49,798 bases of DNA from Actinomycetota bacterium (GTDB lineage Bacteria; Actinomycetota; Acidimicrobiia; Acidimicrobiales; Ilumatobacteraceae), in assembly GCA_005778215.1 (NCBI GenBank), contig SXKB01000091.1:1-49798 (forward strand), read 5' to 3'. The notes under the pieces were generated by a model. The model worked only from the letters and a program-made list of their open reading frames with translations. It searched no databases and was not told the origin of the DNA. A program made the translations under genes and the position numbers. Within the stretch, counting starts at the first letter, position 1. Each line of letters begins with the position of its first letter. Positions 42,705 through 49,798 of this stretch are shown in pieces.

Positions 42705-44357
42705 ATGCACCAGGAGCCCACGGCGCGTCGCCTCGTTGCGCCGGCCACCACCCATGGTCCGCTGGCCGGCCGTTCCCCCTGGCTGGTGCTCGCGGTGCTG
42801 TGCACCACCGTGTTCATCATCGTGGTCGACGGCACCATCGTGAACGTCGCCCTGCCCACCTTCGTACGCGAACTCGGCGCCACCACCAGCCAACTGCAGT
42901 GGATCGTCGACGCCTACGTGCTGGTGTTCGCCGGCCTGCTGATGGCCGCCGGCAGCATCGGCGACCGCTATGGCCGCAAGGGTGTGCTGCTCCTCGGTCT
43001 GGTCGTGTTCGGCCTCACCTCGCTGGGGGCAGCGTTCGCCAGTACGGCGGGCGAGCTCATCGCCTGGCGAGCCGTCATGGGCGTCGGCGGTGCACTCATC
43101 TTCCCGGCGACCCTGGCGCTGCTCGTCAACGTGTTCACCAACCCGAAGCAGCGCGCCGTCGCCATCGCGGTGTGGGCTGCCACCAGCGGCCTCGCCGTCG
43201 CGCTCGGACCGGTCACCGGCGGGCTGCTGCTGCGCCACTTCTGGTGGGGTTCGGTGTTCCTGGTGAACGTCCCGGTCATCCTGCTCGCGATGGTGATGAT
43301 CGCCTGGATCGTTCCCACCTCGCGCGACACGACCGTGCACCGCTTCGACCCGCTCGGCGTGCTGCTGTCCATCGCCGGCATCGGCCTGCTGGTCTGGGCG
43401 GTCATCGAAGGGCCGCACCACGGCTGGCTCAGCGTCGACAGCGCACTCGCGTTCGGTGTCGCTGGCGCGCTGCTCGCCACGTTCGTGTGGTGGGAGCGGC
43501 GCATCGACCATCCGATGCTCGACGTCGGCGTGTTCACCAACATGCGGTTCACGGCCGGCAGCCTCAGCGTCACGTTCGCGTTCTTCGCACTGTTCGGCTT
43601 CATCTTCATGGTCACGCAGTACTTCCAGTTCGTGCGCGGCTACGACACGCTCGAAGCCGGGTTGCGCACCGTGCCCTTCGCGCTCTTCACCGGCATCGCG
43701 GCGCCCCTGTCGGCGAAGCTCGCCGCCCACACCGGCACCAAGGCGGTGGTGGCCGCGGGCCTCGCCTCGATGGCGGTGGGCTTCGCGTGGACCACGCGCC
43801 TCGACGTCGACTCCTCGTACTGGCTCATCGTCGGGCAGATGCTGTTCATGGGCGGCGGACTGGGTTTGGTGAACGCGCCGGCCACCGAAGCGATCATGGG
43901 GTCACTTCCGCCCGAGAAGGCCGGCGTCGGTTCGGCCGTGAACGACACCGCTCGAGAACTCGGCGGCACGTTGGGCGTGGCCATCGTCGGCTCGCTGTTC
44001 GCCTCCATCTACGCCGGTCGTCTCGGCGAGTTGCTCACCGGCACGCCGGTGCCCGACGATGCGCTCGCCATCGCGAAGCAGTCGGTGGGCGCCGGTGCCG
44101 CCGTGGCGGTGGCCGCCGGCGAACAGTTCGGTCCGCAGGCGCAGGAACTGGTGCAGGGCGCCGTGAACCAGTCGTTCATGGAGGGCTTCCACGCCGGCTC
44201 GTGGGTGTCGTCCGGTGTCGTAGCGCTCGGTGCGGTGCTCGCCTGGCGCTTCCTGCCCAGTCGTGGGCATCACCACGGCACCGACGCGGCGAACGGTCCG
44301 ACGCTCGTGGCATCGGACCGTCCGGTCGTGGCGTCGGCGATGGAGGTCAGCGGGTGA
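42705..44357 (+). CDS. MFS drug-type transporter (DHA2/EmrB-QacA family, 14 TM)
   Basis: WLVLAVLCTTVFIIVVDGTIVNVALPTFVRELGATTSQLQWIVDAYVLVFAGLLMAAGSIGDRYGRKGVLLLGL. Confidence 0.95.
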   Translation: MHQEPTARRLVAPATTHGPLAGRSPWLVLAVLCTTVFIIVVDGTIVNVALPTFVRELGATTSQLQWIVDAYVLVFAGLLMAAGSIGDRYGRKGVLLLGLVVFGLTSLGAAFASTAGELIAWRAVMGVGGALIFPATLALLVNVFTNPKQRAVAIAVWAATSGLAVALGPVTGGLLLRHFWWGSVFLVNVPVILLAMVMIAWIVPTSRDTTVHRFDPLGVLLSIAGIGLLVWAVIEGPHHGWLSVDSALAFGVAGALLATFVWWERRIDHPMLDVGVFTNMRFTAGSLSVTFAFFALFGFIFMVTQYFQFVRGYDTLEAGLRTVPFALFTGIAAPLSAKLAAHTGTKAVVAAGLASMAVGFAWTTRLDVDSSYWLIVGQMLFMGGGLGLVNAPATEAIMGSLPPEKAGVGSAVNDTARELGGTLGVAIVGSLFASIYAGRLGELLTGTPVPDDALAIAKQSVGAGAAVAVAAGEQFGPQAQELVQGAVNQSFMEGFHAGSWVSSGVVALGAVLAWRFLPSRGHHHGTDAANGPTLVASDRPVVASAMEVSG

Positions 44358-44697
44358 CGGTCTTGCCCACCAGTTGACGGTGCTGGATCGTCGCCTGTGC
44401 GATCACCTTCGAGGTGCCGTTGCGGCACTCCATCCGGGTCTGGGTGCCCGACGGCACCTGCACGTTGCAGTTCCAGCCGGTGTTGAGTGCCGTGCCGGTG
44501 ATGGTGACGACGTTGGCCGCACCGACCGTGACGGTGTAGCTGCCGGCGGCGCCGGCCGAGCAGACGCCGTTGGCGTCACACGGGGTGATCGACGTCGTGC
44601 CGTTGCCGCTCGCGGCAAAGACGCCGCTGGCGAGACCGGTGACGCCGATGATGCTGGCGGCGGCGATGAGGGCTGCGGTGAGCGGATTGCGCTGCAT
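44347..44697 (-). CDS. small secreted hypothetical protein
   Basis: MQRNPLTAALIAAASIIGVTGLASGVFAASG signal peptide; 116 aa with 4 Cys; GAGGTGG Shine-Dalgarno. Convergently overlaps the MFS gene by 11 bp. Confidence 0.75.
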   Translation of the reverse strand: MQRNPLTAALIAAASIIGVTGLASGVFAASGNGTTSITPCDANGVCSAGAAGSYTVTVGAANVVTITGTALNTGWNCNVQVPSGTQTRMECRNGTSKVIAQATIQHRQLVGKTVTR

Positions 44698-44719
44698 GAT
44701 GTTCCACCTCTGGTGTCGT

Positions 44720-44769
44720 GATCACCGGAGCGGTGATCGATCTCGGGACCGAACAGGTTCGGCGAGATC
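44720..44769 (-). promoter_or_regulatory. two adjacent perfect hairpins in the leader of the small secreted protein gene
   Basis: GATCACCG-gag-CGGTGATC (44720-44738) abutting GATCTCG-gga-CCGAAC-ag-GTTCGG-CGAGATC (44739-44769). Confidence 0.6.
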
Positions 44770-45013
44770 AACGTACGAACGGCTCCGGCGCGGCCACCAG
44801 TGGACGATGGGGCTAGCACTCCTGCCGTTCCTGACGCCCGACTCGGAGGCGGCGCGTCCGCCGGTCTCGGCCCGATGGTCGTGCGCGACGAACCCTCGGT
44901 GAACGCTGGGTGGCGCGACCCCGTGCTGACGATGAACCGATGGCCGACCGGCGTGGGTGAGTGGGCTGTGCGCACCGGGTGGTACTACGACCAGGTCGGT
45001 GCGTGGCGCCGCG

Positions 45014-45811
45014 TCAGCCGTGAGGGAGGTAGCCCCAGTCGGTGAGCACCTGCACGATGCGAGCCGCCGCGTCGGCGGGTTCGAGGGTGACCATCTCCCC
45101 ACGCGCGGCTGATGCCGCTGCCGCGTCGGTGAGCAGCCGCAGCCGGTCGAGCGGCGAGTCGCCCGCCGGTGCCGGCAGTTCGCGGGCACGGGGCCGGTAG
45201 GGCCGCACCATGAACTCGGCTCGGTGGATGGGGGTGGTGGCAGGCACCACCTCGATCACCGTGTCCGCTGCGGTGCGCAGTGACTGCAGGCCGGCGCGAC
45301 GCAGACGGGCCGTCGCACCCTCCACCGACACCACGGCGGGCGAGCGCACGCCGAGCAGTTCGCGGCGGCCGCCGTCGAGACGACGCGTGGCGCGTACGCC
45401 ATCGGCCTCGAGATCGACGTGGATGACACCGAGCGCCTGCTCGGCCCCGAGGTGCGCGGCGATGAAGGCCGGCACGCTGCCGGCACCACGGTCGAGCGAG
45501 TAGTCGCCACACCACACCCACTCGGCGTCGGCGATGTGATCGGCGATCGCGGTGGCCACGTCGGTACCGGCGGCGGTGGTGGGCGCTTCGATGCGGATGG
45601 CACGCGTCGCGCCGCACGCCAGTGCGTCGCGCAACACCTTGTCGGCACCCGACGGGCCGACCGTGATGGCAGTGACGCCGGTGCCGAGCAGCGCGGCCTG
45701 CCGCAGCGCGAACTCCAACGCCGACTGGTCGGCGGGCGACATGCCGGCGAAACGTTCGTCGTGCGGCTCGCCGGGATGGCTCACCCACTTCAGACAGGCG
45801 ACGATGCTCAT
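45014..45811 (-). CDS. electron transfer flavoprotein beta subunit (mycofactocin-neighbourhood type)
   Basis: MSIVACLKWVSHPGEPHDERFAGMSPADQSALEFALRQAALLGTGVTAITVGPSGADKVLRDALACGATRAIRI...GAGSVPAFIAAHLG. Confidence 0.87.
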   Translation of the reverse strand: MSIVACLKWVSHPGEPHDERFAGMSPADQSALEFALRQAALLGTGVTAITVGPSGADKVLRDALACGATRAIRIEAPTTAAGTDVATAIADHIADAEWVWCGDYSLDRGAGSVPAFIAAHLGAEQALGVIHVDLEADGVRATRRLDGGRRELLGVRSPAVVSVEGATARLRRAGLQSLRTAADTVIEVVPATTPIHRAEFMVRPYRPRARELPAPAGDSPLDRLRLLTDAAAASAARGEMVTLEPADAAARIVQVLTDWGYLPHG

Positions 45812-45818
45812 GCGTGCC

Positions 45819-46109
45819 TCACGTGCGCCGGAAGACGACGCCGTGGCCGCCCTCGGGGTAGTGCCAGCTGATCGCGCCCTCGCGGTTGCACACGATGTAG
45901 CAGGTGCCGCACTCGAAGCACTGCTCGTAGTTGAACACGATGCCGCCGTCGCTGGTGGGCACGAACAGGTTGGCCGGGCAGGCGATGACGCACTCGCGCG
46001 TGCTGCAGTCGGCACACACCTTGCCGTCCACCACGATGTGGGCCTGGTGGTGCACACGGAACTCTGCGGTGTCCATGCGTTCCTGGAACGAGATGATGTG
46101 ATCGTTCAT
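45819..46109 (-). CDS. FixX-like ferredoxin
   Basis: CADCSTRECVIACPANLFVPTSDGGIVFNYEQCFECGTCYIVCNREGAISWHYPEGGHGV; FixX-type Cys pattern. Confidence 0.92.
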   Translation of the reverse strand: MNDHIISFQERMDTAEFRVHHQAHIVVDGKVCADCSTRECVIACPANLFVPTSDGGIVFNYEQCFECGTCYIVCNREGAISWHYPEGGHGVVFRRT

Positions 46110-47413
46110 CCGAAGCTCCTGAAGCCGGTCCAGCCGTCGCGCAACAGGTCGCGGCGTCGCACGCCGGCCTTCCTGCGTTCCTGATCGAGAATGCGTCGTA
46201 CGCCCGGCTTGGGGTTCGGGTTGTCGACGTGGAACATCCGCTCGACCACGTTCGCCACCATGGTGGGATAGAGGTGCTGCACTCGGTCGCTCAGCACCAA
46301 CTCGGGTGCACGACGCAGCTTGCGGTGGTCCTTCAACACGAACGTGTCGCTGAGGCGGCGCTGATAGCCGGCCAATCCGGTGGCGCTGGTGTCGCCCTTC
46401 TGCACCGCTTCCACCGCGGCCTCGGCGGCGTACATGCCACTGGCCATCGCGAAGTTCACACCTTCCAGCCAGATGCCGGCTGCCAGGCACAGCGCAGCGG
46501 CGTCGCCGGCCACCAGCATCCCGGGCATGGTCATCTTCGGCATCATCGTGAGACCGGCCTCGGGGATGAGGTGCGCGCTGTACTCCTTCAGCTCCGCACC
46601 CTGCACCAGCGGGGCGATGGCCGGGTGCTGCTTCAGCCCAGCGATGATCTGCTCGGGCCGCTGCTGCTGTGCCGCCAGCTTCGGCAGCTTCAGCACCACG
46701 CCCACGGCCAACGTGTCGAGCCCCGTGTACAGGAACCCGCCACCGTTCACCTTGCCGGTGCCACCGAGGATCTCGATGTCGACGCCGTGGCGCTCGCGCA
46801 CGGCGAAGCGTTCGTCGATCACTTCCTTCGGCAGGGCCAGCGTCTCCTTCACACCGAGCGTGAAGTGCTTCGCGTCGGTGTGCTCGTAGAGGCCGGCCTC
46901 CTTGGCGAGGAAGCTGTTCACGCCATCGCAGGCGATGACGACGCGCGCAGTGAGATCGCCGTCGGGGCGGTCGGTGCGTACGCCGGTGACGGCACCGCCG
47001 GCATCGCGCAGCAACCCCACCACGGTGGTGTCGGTGAGCAGTTGAGCGCCGGCGGCCTCCGCGTGCGATGCCAGCCAGTGGTCCCAGTCGGGGCGGAACG
47101 CAGTGGCGCCGTTGTACGGCGGCTGCCCCCATGCCTCGCTGCGGAAGTCGACCGTGAGCGCCTGTGTGTCGGTGAGCAGCATCGTGCTGCGGCGCGTGAC
47201 CCACCGCTGGATCGGCGCTTCCTCCCACCAGTTCGGGATGAGGCCGTCGAGGATGCGCGGGTACACCACGCCGCCGTACATGTTCTTGCTGCCGGGGAAC
47301 GGACCGCGCTCGAGCAGCACCACGCTGAGACCGGCACGCGCCGCGACGATGGCCGCGCACGAACCGGCCGGGCCCGCGCCCACCACGACGACGTCGACGT
47401 CGGGTGTGCTCAT
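46106..47413 (-). CDS. FixC-like FAD-dependent oxidoreductase (ETF-quinone oxidoreductase family)
   Basis: VDVVVVGAGPAGSCAAIVAARAGLSVVLLERGPFPGSKNMYGGVVYPRILDGLIPNWWEEAPIQRWVTRRS; ATGA overlaps with its neighbours. Confidence 0.93.
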   Translation of the reverse strand: MSTPDVDVVVVGAGPAGSCAAIVAARAGLSVVLLERGPFPGSKNMYGGVVYPRILDGLIPNWWEEAPIQRWVTRRSTMLLTDTQALTVDFRSEAWGQPPYNGATAFRPDWDHWLASHAEAAGAQLLTDTTVVGLLRDAGGAVTGVRTDRPDGDLTARVVIACDGVNSFLAKEAGLYEHTDAKHFTLGVKETLALPKEVIDERFAVRERHGVDIEILGGTGKVNGGGFLYTGLDTLAVGVVLKLPKLAAQQQRPEQIIAGLKQHPAIAPLVQGAELKEYSAHLIPEAGLTMMPKMTMPGMLVAGDAAALCLAAGIWLEGVNFAMASGMYAAEAAVEAVQKGDTSATGLAGYQRRLSDTFVLKDHRKLRRAPELVLSDRVQHLYPTMVANVVERMFHVDNPNPKPGVRRILDQERRKAGVRRRDLLRDGWTGFRSFG

Positions 47414-48366
47414 GCCATCCCCGGGTCGGTGGTGGTGGTGTTCCCGCCGAGCAGTCGCACCAGATGGTCGAGCGTCTCGTTCGCATCGGCCACGATGGCC
47501 AGGTCGGCCAACTGCATCATCGGGCAGTGGCCGTCGACGTTCACGCTCACGATGTGGGCGGGGTCGCCCAGGCCGCTGGTGTGCTGAACAGCACCGCTCA
47601 CGCCGAACGCCAGGTACAGGTCTGGATCGACCACCACGCCGGTGGTGCCGATCTGCCGCTCGTGGGGCACCCAGCCGCGATCGGTGATGACACGGGTGGC
47701 TCCCATGCTGGCGCCGATGGCCGCGCCGATCTGCACGAGTTGCTCCATGCGTGCCGGACCGTCGAGGCCGGCGCCGCCACCGACGATGCGTGGCGCCTCG
47801 GCCAGGTCGATGGTGGCCGGGTCGGGCGGCAGCACGGCCAGCACCGTCGCGTCGCGGTGCTCCTGCCGCGGCAGGTGCGTGGGTGTCGCATCGGTGATCT
47901 CGGGGGCCGCGGCATCGGCGCGCACGGCGACACCGCGCACGCCCGGCTGCAAGGTGGCCACGAAGTCGGGTCCCGGGTGCGTCTGATGGATCTCGGTGCC
48001 GCCGCGGCGGGTGAGTTCGACACGATCGGTGGTGATGCTCAGCGCGCCGGCGTACAGCGGGCGGTGCAGCAACGCCGCAATGCGCGGTGCCAGGTCGCGC
48101 CCGTCGGGCGAGCCCGGCAGCACCACGGCCGGCTCGTGCTGCAGCAAGGGCGCGAGCACCGCCGCCCACGCACCTGGCTGGAAGGTGGGCATCTCGACGA
48201 TCGTGACGTGATGGGCGACGCCGCTGAGGTCGGCGGCTGCGGCCGCCGTGCCCGAGCCGATGAGCACGGCGCGGCCACCGCACTCGGCCACGGTCTCGTC
48301 GCCGCCCGACGGGAGTTGCCCGTCGCGCACGGCCACCACCGCGATCATCGGCCCCACAGCAGTCAT
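47410..48366 (-). CDS. electron transfer flavoprotein alpha subunit
   Basis: C-terminal FAD domain: RIVGGGAGLDGPARMEQLVQIGAAIGASMGATRVITDRGWVPHERQIGTTGVVVDPDLYLAFGVSGAVQHTSGLGDPAHIVSVN. Confidence 0.9.
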   Translation of the reverse strand: MTAVGPMIAVVAVRDGQLPSGGDETVAECGGRAVLIGSGTAAAAADLSGVAHHVTIVEMPTFQPGAWAAVLAPLLQHEPAVVLPGSPDGRDLAPRIAALLHRPLYAGALSITTDRVELTRRGGTEIHQTHPGPDFVATLQPGVRGVAVRADAAAPEITDATPTHLPRQEHRDATVLAVLPPDPATIDLAEAPRIVGGGAGLDGPARMEQLVQIGAAIGASMGATRVITDRGWVPHERQIGTTGVVVDPDLYLAFGVSGAVQHTSGLGDPAHIVSVNVDGHCPMMQLADLAIVADANETLDHLVRLLGGNTTTTDPGMA

Positions 48367-48442
48367 CGGTTGCAGATTAGGTGGTCACCTCCCATCGCGC
48401 CCCAGCCACCGCCGCACTTCCCCCGTCGCGCCCGAGCCGGTC

Positions 48443-48602
48443 GGGTCCGTTTCCCGTCACTCCTGACGGGTTTCCCACCCATGGGTCCGTTCCGCGTCAC
48501 TTTCGACGGGTTTCGCACCCATGGGCGCGATGCCTCCCGGATGCGGGTCACCCCACACCCATGGGCGCGATTCCTCCCACGATCGGGTCGCTGCGCGCGT
48601 GG
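48443..48602. repeat. imperfect tandem repeat with exact 40-bp period, each boundary marked by CCCATGGG
   Basis: CCCATGGG at 48478-48485, 48518-48525 and 48558-48565. Units 48443-48482 and 48483-48522 are identical at 34/40 positions. Units starting 48523 and 48563 share 15/16 of their first bases. Confidence 0.8.
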
Positions 48603-48740
48603 GCGGCCACGCCGTGTGACCGATGTCCGCTGGACGAATCGGCCGCCGAGGAGGACGATTTTGCCGAATTGCCTGGCCCGATGTGCCCAGTGTGGGCGAC
48701 GACGCGTCGGGTCGGCGTGTCGACCTCACGGAGGCGATGC

Positions 48741-49508
48741 ATGCTGCGACACACCCTGGTCACATCCCTGTGCGCGGCCGCGCTGCTGGCGGCTTGCTCG
48801 AACGGAGGGATGACCGAACCTTCCACCATTGCGCCCACCGTCGCCACGGTGGCGGTGCCCACCACGACCATGGCGGTCGTCACGAGCACCTCGACCACCT
48901 CGACCACCGCGGTACCGGCCGGCACGACGTCACCGCCCTCGACCGAGGTGCCGACGGTGACGCTGTCGCCCGACGGGCCGTGGACTCGCGTCGACTCGGC
49001 CCCCGGCATCACCACCGCCGGCCTGGTGTACGAACTGATGCCGAAGCTGTGGGTGTACCTGCCCACCGAGATCGATCTCGAACACGGCATCACCTGGACC
49101 TTCAACGAGACCGACCGCCCAGTCATCGAGGCCTACCTCCAGGCGCAACGCACGTACTTCGAGGCGGGCACCACCGGCGTCCTCGACGACGACGTGTGGA
49201 ATCAGTTCTACGACTCTGCCGACCGAGCCGATGACCTTATGAAAGTGCGTCTCGCGCGCGGCGAGCACATCGAGATGGAGTCAGGCGTGGTACTTCGGCC
49301 GACAGTGCTGGGCGAGGACCGTTCGGACATGACGGCCATTGTCTTCGACTGCACACTTGACGGAAGCATCTATCTCACGGTCGGGGGCGACCTTGCCGAC
49401 GGATCAGTTTGGGGTGTTGTCGAAACGGGTCGTGGATTCCGGCTGGTGCGGCAGGACGACCGATGGCTAGTGGTTCGGACCGGAACGCAGCCGGAGGCTT
49501 GCCTGTGA
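48741..49508 (+). CDS. hypothetical lipoprotein with Thr/Ser-rich linker
   Basis: MLRHTLVTSLCAAALLAACSNGG lipobox; TSTSTTSTTAVPAGTTSPPSTEV linker; C-terminal globular domain ending RQDDRWLVVRTGTQPEACL. GGAGG before the ATG. Confidence 0.75.
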   Translation: MLRHTLVTSLCAAALLAACSNGGMTEPSTIAPTVATVAVPTTTMAVVTSTSTTSTTAVPAGTTSPPSTEVPTVTLSPDGPWTRVDSAPGITTAGLVYELMPKLWVYLPTEIDLEHGITWTFNETDRPVIEAYLQAQRTYFEAGTTGVLDDDVWNQFYDSADRADDLMKVRLARGEHIEMESGVVLRPTVLGEDRSDMTAIVFDCTLDGSIYLTVGGDLADGSVWGVVETGRGFRLVRQDDRWLVVRTGTQPEACL

Positions 49509-49798
49509 GGTGGCATGTCCTTCTGGCGGCTTGGGCGCTTCCGCTGCTGAGTGCTGGCGGAGGATCCACCGAACCGCTGCCGCCGGTGTCGGTCGCGGGG
49601 GTGCGGGTGGTGGATCTGCGCGACACGAACGGGGGGTTGCAGCGGTACACCTCCATTCCCACCACGTCGGTGTTCCATCGCCACGGCGGCAGCGGGTCGT
49701 CGTGCACGTTCACCTCGCCGCTCGGTGGCACCACCTCCGACGGCCAGCGCTACGCGGGCGGCCAGCTGGTGCAGAGCCGGCGGTGGCTGTTCATCGAG
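49505..49798 (+). CDS. hypothetical secreted protein, truncated by the window edge
   Basis: GTG start overlapping the upstream stop (GTGA): VRWHVLLAAWALPLLSAGGGSTEPLPPVSVAGVRVVDLRDTNGGLQRYTSIPTTSVFHRHGGSG... Confidence 0.65.
   Translation, partial: MRWHVLLAAWALPLLSAGGGSTEPLPPVSVAGVRVVDLRDTNGGLQRYTSIPTTSVFHRHGGSGSSCTFTSPLGGTTSDGQRYAGGQLVQSRRWLFIE

Noticed and set aside
48457-48729. Minus-strand ORF in the 40-bp repeat region
   Set aside because: Arises from the repeat itself (THGWETRQE-like peptides). The 40-bp period shifts frame each unit, so it cannot be a genuine repeat protein.
1-49798. Mobile elements, prophage, toxin-antitoxin or anti-phage defence genes
   Set aside because: I looked for transposase/integrase motifs, terminal inverted repeats and known defence domains in the translations and found none. 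The region looks like core or soft-core chromosome.
1-49798. tRNA or rRNA genes
   Set aside because: No GTTCGAATC-type T-loop with a plausible cloverleaf and no rRNA-like conserved blocks seen in the intergenic regions. A tRNAscan-SE run would be decisive.

Overview
The window is 49.8 kb of compact, high-GC chromosomal DNA from an actinobacterium. An Acidimicrobiia/Ilumatobacter-like origin is my inference, from mycothione reductase, mycofactocin genes and codon usage. About 49 protein genes can be supported, many with 4-nt start/stop overlaps. I see no rRNA, tRNA, IS element, prophage or CRISPR array. Recognisable blocks are: riboflavin genes with an FMN riboswitch; glgA/glgC; an ECF sigma/anti-sigma pair; Fe/Mn SOD; mycothione reductase; an OmpR-type two-component system with a secreted partner; carotenoid oxygenase; GH3 glucosidase; and an M15 peptidase with actinobacterial surface repeats. 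Further blocks are: a branched-chain amino-acid-type ABC transporter with unusual fusions (LivH-LivM, and MFS-LivF-LivG); ung; a second ECF sigma/putative anti-sigma pair; a ROK kinase; an alanine-racemase-like enzyme; and a mycofactocin-related redox neighbourhood (mftF, mftE, PQQ-like beta-propeller, TetR, EtfA-FixC-FixX-EtfB). The most interesting observations are: (1) one polypeptide joining an MFS transporter to two Liv-type ABC ATPases; (2) a YihY/BrkB membrane protein fused to a VOC domain; (3) an mftE-mftF operon in which a PQQ-like propeller sits where mftABCD would be expected, next to an ETF/FixCX operon; (4) a noncoding array of CCCATGGG palindromes phased at exactly 40 bp; (5) several structured or operator-like intergenic elements and apparent leaderless promoters. 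All product calls come from reading the translations. No database search was run.
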